Shown piece after piece: positions 54,237-63,176 of a stretch of DNA of 64,000 bases (position 1 is the stretch's first letter; every line of letters starts with the position of its first letter). Position numbers and translations under genes: made by a program. Under the pieces are notes generated by a model. That model was not told the DNA's origin. It saw only the letters and a list, made by a program, of their open reading frames with translations, and did no database searches. Source of the DNA: RHLJ01 sp963974345 (GTDB lineage: Bacteria > Bacteroidota > Rhodothermia > Balneolales > Balneolaceae); NCBI GenBank assembly GCA_963974345.1, contig CAXBBW010000004.1:1-64000 (forward strand), read 5' to 3'.

Positions 54237-55205
54237 ATGTACGAAGTTATCCTTTATTACAATTTCACGCCGATAAAAGATGCGGTTCAATTCTGTAAAG
54301 AACATAAGAACTTTTGCAAAGAATTGGGCTTAAAGGGCAGAATTTATATTTCTAGTGAAGGCTTAAATGGAACCGCTGCAGGCACAAAAGAGCAGGTCGA
54401 AGCCTATAAAGAATTTGTTTGGTCTCTCGCTGATTTTGAAGATACCGAGTTTAAGCAGGATGAAAGTGACTATATCCCTTTTGCGAAGTTGATTTGTAAA
54501 GTTAGAGAAGAGATTGTTGCGTTGCACAAAGAAGATGTAAACCCGAAAAATGGGGGTACACATTTGAAGCCTAATGAATGGCGTAGTGTAATGGAATCTG
54601 GTGAAGATTACGTAATGATCGACGTTCGAAATAACTACGAGTCAAAAATCGGACATTTTAAAGGAGCCCTTACTCCAGATTTGGAATACTTCTATGATTT
54701 TCCACAATGGTTGGAAGAAGCGAATATCCCGAAGGACAAAAAAGTCCTCATGTACTGTACAGGCGGTATTCGATGCGAGAAATTTTCTGTGTTAATGAAA
54801 GAAGAAGGTTGGGATGATGTTAACCAATTGCACGGGGGAATTCTTAACTATGCAAAAGAAGAAGAAGGCGCGCATTTTGAAGGCAAATGCTTTGTATTTG
54901 ATGACCGTTTGGTTGTTCCTGTAAACCCAAAGAATTTAGCTCCAATTGCCAAATGCGAAATAACGGGAAAGCCGGCAGATACCTATGTTAACTGTGCTAA
55001 TATGGAATGCAACAAGTTATTTGTATGCTCAGAAGAAGGAGCAGATATAATGGATGGCTGTTGTAGTGAAGAATGCAAAAAAAGCGAGTATAAACGCCCT
55101 TTTGATCCAGAAAATGCCTTTAAACCCTTCCGAAAATGGTACAATTACTTTGGTGAAGAATTTAAGCAACGTGATCTTCAACAAGAAGAACACACTCAGT
55201 TGTAA
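54237..55205 (+). CDS. trhO: tRNA uridine(34) 5-hydroxylase TrhO (rhodanese family)
   Basis: A 322-residue enzyme that makes 5-hydroxyuridine at tRNA position 34, using O2 or a related oxygen source. The N-terminal domain has GRIYISSEGLNGTAAG, followed by a rhodanese domain with the catalytic loop MYCTGGIRCEKFS (C174) and the later Cys-rich CxxC segment (CANMECNKLFVCSEEG, CCSEECKK). These match the TrhO/YceA family. The 3' end overlaps the next gene, a pseudouridine synthase, so both would act in RNA modification. Confidence 0.92.
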   Translation: MYEVILYYNFTPIKDAVQFCKEHKNFCKELGLKGRIYISSEGLNGTAAGTKEQVEAYKEFVWSLADFEDTEFKQDESDYIPFAKLICKVREEIVALHKEDVNPKNGGTHLKPNEWRSVMESGEDYVMIDVRNNYESKIGHFKGALTPDLEYFYDFPQWLEEANIPKDKKVLMYCTGGIRCEKFSVLMKEEGWDDVNQLHGGILNYAKEEEGAHFEGKCFVFDDRLVVPVNPKNLAPIAKCEITGKPADTYVNCANMECNKLFVCSEEGADIMDGCCSEECKKSEYKRPFDPENAFKPFRKWYNYFGEEFKQRDLQQEEHTQL

Positions 55206-56061
55206 CATCCGACTAGTACTACCCTACCCGATTACTCATCGTTTTAAGCCGGGCATTGAATTTGATGGGAAAAGCTTAGAAGAAATGATGACCACTAAAT
55301 TTCCATTTCAATCCAAAACAGAGTGGAGGGGGAGAATTAAATCAGGTCGTGTATTGGTGAATGACCAAAAAGTAGAACCCGAAGCTATGCTCAATATTTT
55401 GGATGAAATTTCGCACCATAATCCGAGAGCAATAGAGCCATCTGTTCCAGATGAAGTTGAAGTGTTAGTTGAAGAAGAGGAATATCTTATTGTATATAAA
55501 CCAGCCCCAATGCCCATGCATCCTGGTGGTCGGTATTTTAAAAACACACTTATTGAGATCCTAAAGGAAAAAGGATTTGAAGATTTGAGGATTGTTCATC
55601 GACTGGATTCAGTAACCTCAGGAGTCGTTTTAATTGCACAAAATAAGGAGTTTGCTAAAAAAGCTACCCAGTGTTTTACAGAGGGTAAAGTTTCTAAAAC
55701 GTATTATGCGCTTGTAGATGGAATTCCCAAAGAAAAAACCATCACTATAAACGCTCCTATAAAGCGGAAACAAGGCTTCGTTTTTGAAAGTCATGAAAGT
55801 CTTCAAGGTGCCCGTCAAGCGATTACTCATTTTGAAGTGGTTGAGGTACGGGAGAATTCAGCATTAATAAAATGTAGACCTGAAACGGGAAGAACGCACC
55901 AAATTCGATTACATTTAGCCAAATGGGGATATCCAATAATCGACGATTTGATTTATGGGAAAGAAGGTGATCAAACAAGTAAAACAGCACAGAAAAGAGC
56001 AATTAGTTTAGTAAGTGCAGGTCTTGAAATTGAAGAGCTAGGGATTAGTTTTAAATTATAG
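55171..56061 (+). CDS. RluA-family pseudouridine synthase
   Basis: About 296 residues from a GTG at 55171. The catalytic motif is IVHRLDSVTSGVVLI (D146 counted from the GTG), after EEEYLIVYKPAPMPMHPGG, and RPETGRTHQIRLHLAKWGYPI follows. A short N-terminal S4-like part (EWRGRIKSGRVLVNDQKVEP) is present. The start is unclear: no ATG lies between the trhO stop and the conserved domain, and upstream in-frame starts (TTG 55150, ATG 55114, ATG 55054) lie inside trhO. GTG 55171 gives the shortest overlap (35 bp) with full domain content. RNA target (rRNA or tRNA) unknown. Confidence 0.87.
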   Translation: MIFNKKNTLSCNIRLVLPYPITHRFKPGIEFDGKSLEEMMTTKFPFQSKTEWRGRIKSGRVLVNDQKVEPEAMLNILDEISHHNPRAIEPSVPDEVEVLVEEEEYLIVYKPAPMPMHPGGRYFKNTLIEILKEKGFEDLRIVHRLDSVTSGVVLIAQNKEFAKKATQCFTEGKVSKTYYALVDGIPKEKTITINAPIKRKQGFVFESHESLQGARQAITHFEVVEVRENSALIKCRPETGRTHQIRLHLAKWGYPIIDDLIYGKEGDQTSKTAQKRAISLVSAGLEIEELGISFKL

Positions 56062-56080
56062 ATTCAAAAAACCAGAATTT

Positions 56081-56872
56081 TTAATTTTCTTTCAAGAAGG
56101 CTTCCGCAATAGTTGCGAACTGTTTAGGCTTATCCAGAAAAGCGTAATGACCAGCATCTTCAATTATCACTAAGGCAGAGTTTTGAATTCCTTTCTCAAT
56201 ACGCTCAGCTTGATAGACTGGAGTAGCATCATCATTTCTTCCCCAAAGCAGTAAAGTTTCATGAGGGATTTGAGGCAAGTACTCTTCTAAATATTCGGTA
56301 ACTGATTTAACAAAAGTTCCCCTCATTACTCCCGATAGGTGGGAATATTCGCTGGAACCAAGACTCTTCCAAAGAGTAGTTTTTCGAAGCCAGTTCAATG
56401 CTTTATCTCGGAGAGGTTGAGGTAAAATCACGAATGGAGCTTTCAACGTTTTGGCAGTGTACTTTTTAAGATAGTATTTCCAAGATCGCCTCGGCTTCAT
56501 TCCTGCTCCTCCTGTAATCAATACCTTTTGAATAATCTCTTGTCCTTTTTTTCTGGAAAGTAGCTTCAGAATAATCCTTCCGCCAAAAGAATGTACCAGT
56601 ACATCAATATGATCATCAGGCAACATCGAAATAAAAGCTTCTACAGCGTCTGCATAATCGCCGATGCTCCAAGCTTCTGATGGCTCGTTCGATTCCCCAA
56701 AACCAGGAAGATCGAGTACATAACAAGATCGTAAATGAGAAAGCAGTTTTGCAATGGGCATCATCACTCGGCGACTGCTTCCCCAACCATGAAGAATAAC
56801 AAGTGCTTTTCCTTCTCCTATTACTTCGTAGGCTATACGTTGTTCTTTATATGTGAAATAATATGTACTCAT
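56081..56872 (-). CDS. Alpha/beta hydrolase
   Basis: A 263-residue alpha/beta-hydrolase fold enzyme. The oxyanion motif is LVILHGWGSS, the nucleophile S95 is in LVHSFGGRI, the acid D214/D215 is in LLLWGRNDDATPV, and the base H242 is in EDAGHYAF. A lid of about 60 residues (MKPRRSWKYYLKKYTAKTLKAP...) covers the site. It has no signal peptide and is cytosolic. Substrates could be esters or lactones; the sequence does not tell. It converges with the pseudouridine synthase gene with 19 bp between stops. Confidence 0.88.
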   Translation of the reverse strand: MSTYYFTYKEQRIAYEVIGEGKALVILHGWGSSRRVMMPIAKLLSHLRSCYVLDLPGFGESNEPSEAWSIGDYADAVEAFISMLPDDHIDVLVHSFGGRIILKLLSRKKGQEIIQKVLITGGAGMKPRRSWKYYLKKYTAKTLKAPFVILPQPLRDKALNWLRKTTLWKSLGSSEYSHLSGVMRGTFVKSVTEYLEEYLPQIPHETLLLWGRNDDATPVYQAERIEKGIQNSALVIIEDAGHYAFLDKPKQFATIAEAFLKEN

Positions 56873-56968
56873 AATTTATTCTGCCAAACATCCCACTTCC
56901 CAAACTCGAAAACAAGTTGACAAACCTCAAAAATAATTGCTAATTACGATAAGCAAAAACTTAACGTT

Positions 56969-57463
56969 ATGAGTAACAATAAATTTAAAAGGTCTTTTTT
57001 CTTCTGGCTTGATAAACTTCAGATAAGCAAGAAAGAGCGAATTTCAGTTACGATTTTATTTGGGGTGATTGTATTACTTCTTCTAGGCAATGTATTAATA
57101 AAAGAACGAAATGTTCCAGTTCCAGAAAACCATGCTAAGCTTTTAGCAGAATTTGAACGTAGAAGTGCGCTTATAGAAAAAGAGAAGAAAGAAATTGATG
57201 CGAAGTATAATACCATCGAAATTCCTGAAAATACGGAAATGGAAAAGAAAGAAATAATGTCGTCAGGGCAAGAGTTAATCAGTTTAAATGAAGCAACAGT
57301 CGAAGAACTAAAATCACTTCCTGGGATTGGAAATTCTTATGCTCAAAGAATTATAGAATTCAGGGAAACTAATGGCGACTTTACAACCGTTGAAGATTTA
57401 GTGAATGTTCGAGGAATCGGCGCAAAAACCTTAGAGAAACTCAAACCTTTTATAAAGTTATAA
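56969..57463 (+). CDS. ComEA-like helix-hairpin-helix protein
   Basis: A 164-residue protein with one TM helix (about 25-43, VTILFGVIVLLLLGNVLI), a charged coiled stretch (about 55-90) and a C-terminal HhH pair (about 100-164: SLNEATVEELKSLPGIGNSYAQRIIEFRETNGDFTTVEDLVNVRGIGAKTLEKLKPFI). The HhH pair is that of ComEA, which binds incoming DNA outside the membrane during competence. The long spacer and lack of neighbouring com genes leave room for another role. It is a single gene upstream of porX, with 138 bp between that include repeat-like sequence. Confidence 0.85.
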   Translation: MSNNKFKRSFFFWLDKLQISKKERISVTILFGVIVLLLLGNVLIKERNVPVPENHAKLLAEFERRSALIEKEKKEIDAKYNTIEIPENTEMEKKEIMSSGQELISLNEATVEELKSLPGIGNSYAQRIIEFRETNGDFTTVEDLVNVRGIGAKTLEKLKPFIKL

Positions 57464-57562
57464 ATTTGATAATGCTACAAAATCACCAAAGCACAGAAAA
57501 GAATGATATATTCAACGCAGCTTATTCACCCACTAAATTCTGAACTATTATAAACGGCTACT

Positions 57563-57600
57563 ATTCAAAATTCAAAATCATTAATTCTTAATTATAAATA
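57563..57600. repeat. AT-rich dispersed leader element abutting the porX start
   Basis: The 38 bases before the porX ATG read ATTCAAAATTCAAAATCA then TTAATTCTTAATTATAAATA. The first part matches the right arm of the inverted repeat at 33269-33283 and its following bases. It appears to be one copy of a family that ends at start codons. No Shine-Dalgarno sequence is visible, as is usual for this phylum. Confidence 0.5.
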
Positions 57601-57601
57601 G

Positions 57602-59146
57602 ATGCCAATTATTCTTTGGGCTGATGATGAAATAGATCAGCTTCAATCACATATTATTTTTCTGCAAAAGAAAGGGTTTGATATTGTTCCGGTAACCAAT
57701 GGTGAGGATGCCGTTACAATGATCAAGAATCAGAAATTTGACCTCGTTTTCTTAGACGAGCAAATGCCAGGAATGGGAGGGTTAGAAACTTTGGAGAAAA
57801 TAAAAGCGCACCAACCTTTACTTCCAGTAGTAATGATCACGAAGAGTGAAGAGGAATCAATTATGGAGGACGCAATTGGTTCTAAAATATCAGATTATTT
57901 GATCAAACCTGTAAATCCGAATCAGATTTTATTAACGGTAAAAAGGATTCTAGATCGTTCAAAATTACAAAGTGAGAAGTCTGCGCAATCATATTTAAGA
58001 GAATTTGGAAGTATTTCTTCCCGGATACATCCACATACTACTTGGCAAGAATGGATTGATATTTACAAAGAACTTTCGAAGTGGCAGATTGATTTGGGAG
58101 AAGGAGATGAAGCCCTGAAGCAGGTGTTAGATGACCAAGTTGTAGATGCAAATCGTGAATTTGGAAAATTTATTGAACGAGAGTATGTAGATTGGTTAGA
58201 CCAAAATGATGAGGCACCACTTATTTCGCAAGGTATTTTTAAGAAGTATGTTTTTCCTCATATCAAGAATGGAAAGAAAACGATGTTCTTTTTGATTGAT
58301 TGCATGCGCTATGATCAATGGTTGGTGTTTGAGCCCTATCTTGCCAAAATGTTTGATATCGAAACAGACTTCTACTATTCCATTTTACCTACAGCAACTC
58401 CGTACTCTCGAAACGCAATTTTTGCTGGGATTTCTCCATTAGAAATTTCACAAATGTATCCACAGCTTTGGGCTCAAGGTCAGGATGAAACTTCGTTGAA
58501 TAGACATGAAGAAGAGCTCCTTCAAAAACAGTTGGATCGCGCAAAATTCGATATAAATTTTAAATACGAGAAAATTCTAAATGCTGAGGATGGACGACAA
58601 GTTGCGGGAAAAATGAAAAGTTTTGCTCAGTCGAAATTAGCCGCATTTGTATTCAATTTTGTAGATACCCTTGTTCACTCTCGTTCAGATTCGGATGTGA
58701 TAAAAGAACTCGCTCCCGATGTTTCTGCATTTCGTTCAATTACGGAGGCTTGGTTTCAGCACTCATCACTACTTCAAATGTTTAAAGAACTAGCTGATGA
58801 AGACGTAACTGTAGTGGTCACGACCGATCATGGTTCAGTGCGTTCTTTACGGGATACAAAAGTATATGGAGACAAAGATACCGCAACGAGTTTACGGTAT
58901 AAATACGGTAAGAACTTAAATGCTGAAAATGCGAATGCTGTCATTCAAATTAAAGACGCAGAGAAATTTAAACTTCCTGATTTAGGAAAAGCAAGCGACT
59001 ACCTAATTGCTCGTGAAGACTTTTACTTCATATATCCAACAAATTACCACAAATATCAAAATCGCTATAAAGATACTTTCCAACATGGTGGGGCATCAAT
59101 GGAAGAGATGATATTGCCCGTAGCTACACTAAAGCCAAAAAAGTAG
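57602..59146 (+). CDS. porX: PorX, type IX secretion regulator (receiver plus PglZ domain)
   Basis: A 514-residue protein. The receiver (1-120) has pocket residues DDE (8-10), phospho-acceptor D52 in FLDEQMPGMGG and K in LIKPVN. After a helical linker the PglZ domain (about 230-510) of alkaline-phosphatase fold has the metal/catalytic segments FLIDCMRYDQW, ILPTATPYSRNAIFAG (catalytic Thr) and VVTTDHGS. In related bacteria PorX with PorY and SigP controls T9SS genes, and the PglZ domain has phosphodiesterase activity. Five T9SS cargo genes are in this window. tsaE follows 10 bp downstream. PorY is not in the window. Confidence 0.94.
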   Translation: MPIILWADDEIDQLQSHIIFLQKKGFDIVPVTNGEDAVTMIKNQKFDLVFLDEQMPGMGGLETLEKIKAHQPLLPVVMITKSEEESIMEDAIGSKISDYLIKPVNPNQILLTVKRILDRSKLQSEKSAQSYLREFGSISSRIHPHTTWQEWIDIYKELSKWQIDLGEGDEALKQVLDDQVVDANREFGKFIEREYVDWLDQNDEAPLISQGIFKKYVFPHIKNGKKTMFFLIDCMRYDQWLVFEPYLAKMFDIETDFYYSILPTATPYSRNAIFAGISPLEISQMYPQLWAQGQDETSLNRHEEELLQKQLDRAKFDINFKYEKILNAEDGRQVAGKMKSFAQSKLAAFVFNFVDTLVHSRSDSDVIKELAPDVSAFRSITEAWFQHSSLLQMFKELADEDVTVVVTTDHGSVRSLRDTKVYGDKDTATSLRYKYGKNLNAENANAVIQIKDAEKFKLPDLGKASDYLIAREDFYFIYPTNYHKYQNRYKDTFQHGGASMEEMILPVATLKPKK

Positions 59147-59156
59147 AGGATAGAAG

Positions 59157-59567
59157 ATGTTAAGTTCTTCGGTAGAAGAGACCATCACTTTTGGGAAAGA
59201 ATTTGCTAAAGAACTTTCTGTTGGGGATGTTGTTTGCTTAAATGGTGATCTTGGTGCTGGCAAAACGCACTTTGTAAAAGGAATTGCCTCTTTTTTTGGA
59301 GTAAATGAAGGAAGAGTTAGCTCACCTACATTCACGTTAATTAATGAGTACCATGGCACTATTCCAATTTACCATTTTGATTGTTATAGACTTGAAAATG
59401 AGCAAGAAGCGCTCGAAATTGGAGCAGAAGAATATCTTTATGGAGATGGGATTTCCATTGTGGAGTGGCCACAAAAAATTGGAAACTTGATCCCAGAAAA
59501 TGCCGTTTGGATTACCATTAAACATTCAGGAGATTCTGAAAGAGAAATCATTAAAGAAGAAGCATAA
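59157..59567 (+). CDS. tsaE: tRNA threonylcarbamoyladenosine biosynthesis ATPase TsaE
   Basis: A 136-residue P-loop ATPase that supports t6A synthesis at tRNA position 37 together with TsaB/C/D. The Walker A is GDLGAGKT (K36), switch-like SSPTFTLINEYHG, and HFDCYRLE and ISIVEWPQKI match the family. Usual length and start. It is 10 bp after porX and overlaps the next gene by one base (TAATG), so the three genes form one operon. Confidence 0.94.
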   Translation: MLSSSVEETITFGKEFAKELSVGDVVCLNGDLGAGKTHFVKGIASFFGVNEGRVSSPTFTLINEYHGTIPIYHFDCYRLENEQEALEIGAEEYLYGDGISIVEWPQKIGNLIPENAVWITIKHSGDSEREIIKEEA

Positions 59568-59854
59568 TGTCTTTGAACGGGAAAAGAAGACTCTCATATC
59601 GACTTGATCTACTCCCTGTGATACTACCTTATCACAGAAGGGCAAAGAATGAATTGAATACGGGAGATTTAGTGTACTATGGTCCTAGCCCAGAATTTTA
59701 TGGCATTGGAGAAGTGGTTCAAACTGAGGAGAAAGTTTGCGTAGTTGATTTTAGAGGAACAGGACTTTTAGGAATACATAAAGATGAGCTTCTAGCTAGT
59801 TACCTAATTCCCATTCATAAATTGAACTTGACGGGATTACTCAAGGGAAGGTAA
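59567..59854 (+). CDS. Small uncharacterised protein downstream of tsaE
   Basis: A 95-residue basic, beta-rich protein with an SH3-like appearance: DLVYYGPSPEFYGIGEVVQTEEKVCVVDFRGTGLLGIHKDELLASYLIPI. I do not recognise a named family. It has no TM or signal peptide. The ATG overlaps the tsaE stop (TAATG). The 254 bases after it (59855-60108) hold no gene I can support. Confidence 0.6.
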   Translation: MSLNGKRRLSYRLDLLPVILPYHRRAKNELNTGDLVYYGPSPEFYGIGEVVQTEEKVCVVDFRGTGLLGIHKDELLASYLIPIHKLNLTGLLKGR

Positions 59855-60108
59855 TTAGAAATTAAAATTTCATATCCAAATCACACAGCTTTTACAATAG
59901 AGCTAAAAAAAATATTTTTGCTCCTACTTTCCCATATTGAACCATTTTATCAATAAAGTAATATTGATTGTTAGAGGAAATAAGCTACTAGGCAGCAAAC
60001 AGATTTTGGACAAAAAGTAGATTAAAGAATCACTACTTTGGGGTATTGGCATATTCTTTTATTTATGAGAAGTTTAATGAAAGAATACATGAATAAGAAA
60101 ATAGCTTA

Positions 60109-60777
60109 ATGAATAATCCTTTAAGAATTTGCATAGTTGAAGACCACGACATTTTTAGAAAACGTCTAAGTGAGTTACTTAACTTTTACCCCGAGCTAAA
60201 TCTGGTATTTTCTTCAGATTCCGCAGAGTCTTTTTTTAGTAAACTGGAAAGGTTTGAAGCGGATGAGATTCCAGAAGTTGTTTTAATGGATATAGAACTT
60301 CCGGGCATATCAGGGATTGAGGCAACCTTTCAATTGAAACAAAACCATCCTGAAGTAGAAGTGATAATGTTTACGGTTTTTGAAGATGACGAACGCATTT
60401 TTGAGTCAATAAATGTAGGTGCTTCCGGTTATTTACTAAAAGATACTTCCATAGATACCGTTGTAGATTCGATAAAAGAAATAAAGAACGGTGGCTCAGC
60501 TATTTCCCCTACAATAGCTAAAAAAGTCCTGGAAATGGTTAAAAACCCAATGCAACGTCAACAGGAGATTAAAGAAGAAGTGCCCTTTGATTTAAGTCCG
60601 GCAGAATTAAAAATATTAGAACAAGTGGTTGAAGGGAAGACTAACAATCAGATTGCTGAGGCTGTTTTCTTAAGCCCTTGGACGGTAAAAACGCACATCA
60701 AAAATATCTACAAAAAAATGCATGTGAATTCACGTGCGGCTGCAGTAAGGCTGGCTTTAATGAGGAATATTGCCTAA
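60109..60777 (+). CDS. NarL/LuxR-type response regulator
   Basis: A 222-residue regulator. The receiver has VEDHD (10-14), phospho-acceptor D61 in VLMDIELPG and K in LLKDTS. The LuxR-type HTH is about 160-220 (LSPAELKILEQVVEGKTNNQIAEAVFLSPWTVKTHIKNIYKKM). No kinase gene is adjacent. The TPR kinase at 7.3 kb belongs to the type that pairs with this regulator family, but a link is only a guess. A palindrome follows the gene at 60822. Confidence 0.92.
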   Translation: MNNPLRICIVEDHDIFRKRLSELLNFYPELNLVFSSDSAESFFSKLERFEADEIPEVVLMDIELPGISGIEATFQLKQNHPEVEVIMFTVFEDDERIFESINVGASGYLLKDTSIDTVVDSIKEIKNGGSAISPTIAKKVLEMVKNPMQRQQEIKEEVPFDLSPAELKILEQVVEGKTNNQIAEAVFLSPWTVKTHIKNIYKKMHVNSRAAAVRLALMRNIA

Positions 60778-60821
60778 AAATCATAAGAATACCTAATTCG
60801 GGGGATTTATTGACTGCGATA

Positions 60822-60872
60822 GAATATTGAAATTAAAAATGGAGTGTATTCAAGTGCTCCATATCAATATTC
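60822..60872. repeat. Nested inverted repeat between the regulator and the T9SS gene
   Basis: Outer arms GAATATTGA (60822-60830) and TCAATATTC (60864-60872) enclose inner arms ATGGAG (60839-60844) and CTCCAT (60857-60862). No strong T-run follows. It could end the regulator transcript or form a leader structure for the secreted protein gene starting at 60891. Confidence 0.5.
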
Positions 60873-60890
60873 AATTTCAAAATAAGCAGT

Positions 60891-63107
60891 ATGAATAAAG
60901 TAGCGTTACTAATAAGTTTGGTTCTCTTAATACCAATGGTAACTATAGCTCAACAAGTAATAGATACCAAAGAAATAGATAAACAATATATAAATGAGGC
61001 GCATAAAGCCTTTTTATACCAAGTCTCTCCTCAAATGAAAGCGGCCGATAAATGGGCGCTAGGCATAAGTAGAATACATGAGGAATCACCTTATCTATCA
61101 AAATTAGCTGATGAGATATATAGTGATACTACGGTGTCTTATTCAGAATATAAAGCGCTAAATGATAGCATATTTAGACCTAATTCAGTTTTACGATATG
61201 CTTCTAATAGTAGAACCGGTACATCTCAGGGGTTTTATAACGAACATATTTGGAATGCCGACAGTATGCATTGGGCTCCAAAAAGTCTTGAGAGTAGGTA
61301 CTATGATGAGACCTACGGTGATAGTTCAGTAACGTATTATTACAACTATGGAGAATACGAACCCTATTATGGAACACGGTATAAGGCTCCTCTTGAGGCT
61401 GCCGAAGGAGCTGATAGAGAAGCTATTAGAGATTCTTATAATCCTGAAACTGGGTGGCTAAAAAATAGTAGAGAACTTGGGTATCAAAACGAATTAGATC
61501 AAGATACCTTAACTGTTAGATATGATTACAATATAGATATTGAAGAGTATGAGCTTTCCGCAAGAACTAGATATCTAGCGGAAGAGAATTACTACTTATA
61601 TTCGAATGAATATTTTTCACGGGGATTGTTATACAATAGTAGGCTGCAAGAGCAAACGGTAGAATTTGAAAGAAGCGAAAATATTTACTATGCAAATGGA
61701 GACATAGGAAAAGAAGATGGTGAGATAACTAGTGGAAATAGGAGTTATGTCAAAATTGAAGATGGAAATAGATATATCTATCAAGTAAGTAAAGTATATG
61801 ATACTCAACTTATGAAATGGGTAGGTGAAGATAGTTTACATTTCAACTATCTAGACAATGATACTGAAACAGAAGCACTTGGCTATGAATGGAATGATTC
61901 AGTTTGGGTGTTTTCACAAGCTTATACTAGCTTCCAGCGCACAATAAGCAATGATGAAGTAGTTGTAGATTCAGTAGTTGTGTACAATGTTGAGTATAAT
62001 GAAACGACTACTCAGAATGAAATTATGGGTGTGAAACTGAAAACAGAAATGGACTACGATCAGTTTGCAAACCAAATTGAAGTAAGAACATTCAGCATTA
62101 TTGGGGATAGTCTTACACTCACTTCCCGAACAGTAAGAGAATTTCAAGCACTAGAAAATTATCTAGACGAAATTTATTACACTCAAAGTAGACAAGAGCA
62201 GTATTCAAGAGATTTTTTCACTGGAGAATTCTATCGGTCAAATGTATATGAAACAAAGTATAGCGCTGAAGGGGTCTACTTAGGTAATTCAAGTTTTAAC
62301 TTTTCAGTAGCTGGAGACACAACGTATGGCTACATAAACCAAACTGAATTGCTAGAAGATGGGAGTACCGTTAGAGTAAGGTTTGATTGGGACTATACAT
62401 TGCAGAAGTTAATACTAAAGAGCTATCAAATTACAGGTCGCTATAGTATAGGAGATGAAGGGGATGAGATAAATCGAAGATTTAGTCAAACCCTTTATTC
62501 GAGTATTGTTAATGGAAACGAGGCAAAAAACAGAAGTTTTAATACTTATGGTAGCTATCCGGGTGTTTTTAATGATGGCCCAATATTAACAGAAATAGGT
62601 GACACTCTGATGTTTTATGTAAGTGGTTTAAATCCAGATCTTAGTATTCCAAAAATTGAAGTGAGTAATATGCCAGCAACGGCAACCTTCGATCCTGAAA
62701 CGCGTCGTTTCTTTTGGATTGTTGATGTAGCGAATCCTAATCCAATGACGTATAAAGCTATTCGCGGAGGAAAATCTGTAGCTACAGAGGTACAGTTTAT
62801 ATCTGAGCAATTTGCAGTTGGTGCTGAGGAAGAACTTAACATAGATGAATTCAGGCTTTCACAAAATTATCCAAACCCATTTAACCCAAGTACGAACATT
62901 TCGTTTACACTTCCTGCATCAGGAGAAGTAAATCTAACAGTGTATAACTTGTTAGGACAAGAAGTAGCCACACTTGTGAATAATAGAATGGGTTCTGGAA
63001 GTCACTCGGTAAGGTTCGATGCATCTAGGCTTTCTAGTGGAGTGTATATTTACCGCTTAGTAAGTGAAGGATTCTCACAAACCAAAAAAATGATGCTTAT
63101 AAAATGA
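60891..63107 (+). CDS. Tyrosine-rich T9SS type A secreted protein
   Basis: A 738-residue secreted protein with signal peptide (about 1-20, MVTIAQ). The mature part (about 70-530) is rich in Tyr, Asp and Asn with repeated strand-like pieces such as SRYYDETYGDSSVTYYYNYGEY and KYSAEGVYLGNSSFNF, suggesting a beta-solenoid or YD-like repeat structure. An Ig-like domain (about 560-645, DGPILTEIGDTLMFYVSGLNP...ATFDPETRRFFW) precedes the T9SS type A domain (SQNYPNPFNPST...MMLIK). No catalytic motif is visible. A terminator follows at 63114. The function is unknown, with surface exposure likely. Confidence 0.85.
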   Translation: MNKVALLISLVLLIPMVTIAQQVIDTKEIDKQYINEAHKAFLYQVSPQMKAADKWALGISRIHEESPYLSKLADEIYSDTTVSYSEYKALNDSIFRPNSVLRYASNSRTGTSQGFYNEHIWNADSMHWAPKSLESRYYDETYGDSSVTYYYNYGEYEPYYGTRYKAPLEAAEGADREAIRDSYNPETGWLKNSRELGYQNELDQDTLTVRYDYNIDIEEYELSARTRYLAEENYYLYSNEYFSRGLLYNSRLQEQTVEFERSENIYYANGDIGKEDGEITSGNRSYVKIEDGNRYIYQVSKVYDTQLMKWVGEDSLHFNYLDNDTETEALGYEWNDSVWVFSQAYTSFQRTISNDEVVVDSVVVYNVEYNETTTQNEIMGVKLKTEMDYDQFANQIEVRTFSIIGDSLTLTSRTVREFQALENYLDEIYYTQSRQEQYSRDFFTGEFYRSNVYETKYSAEGVYLGNSSFNFSVAGDTTYGYINQTELLEDGSTVRVRFDWDYTLQKLILKSYQITGRYSIGDEGDEINRRFSQTLYSSIVNGNEAKNRSFNTYGSYPGVFNDGPILTEIGDTLMFYVSGLNPDLSIPKIEVSNMPATATFDPETRRFFWIVDVANPNPMTYKAIRGGKSVATEVQFISEQFAVGAEEELNIDEFRLSQNYPNPFNPSTNISFTLPASGEVNLTVYNLLGQEVATLVNNRMGSGSHSVRFDASRLSSGVYIYRLVSEGFSQTKKMMLIK

Positions 63108-63113
63108 CCGTTG

Positions 63114-63155
63114 AAATTATCTCTCAGTGATATTAAACTGAGAGATAATTTTTAT
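63114..63155 (+). terminator. Strong Rho-independent terminator after the T9SS gene
   Basis: AAATTATCTCTCAGT (63114-63128) pairs perfectly with ACTGAGAGATAATTT (63137-63151) around an 8-base loop. The T-run continues into TTTATT. It begins 6 bp after the stop. Confidence 0.88.
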
Positions 63156-63176
63156 TAGTTAAAAATTAATGCCAAG

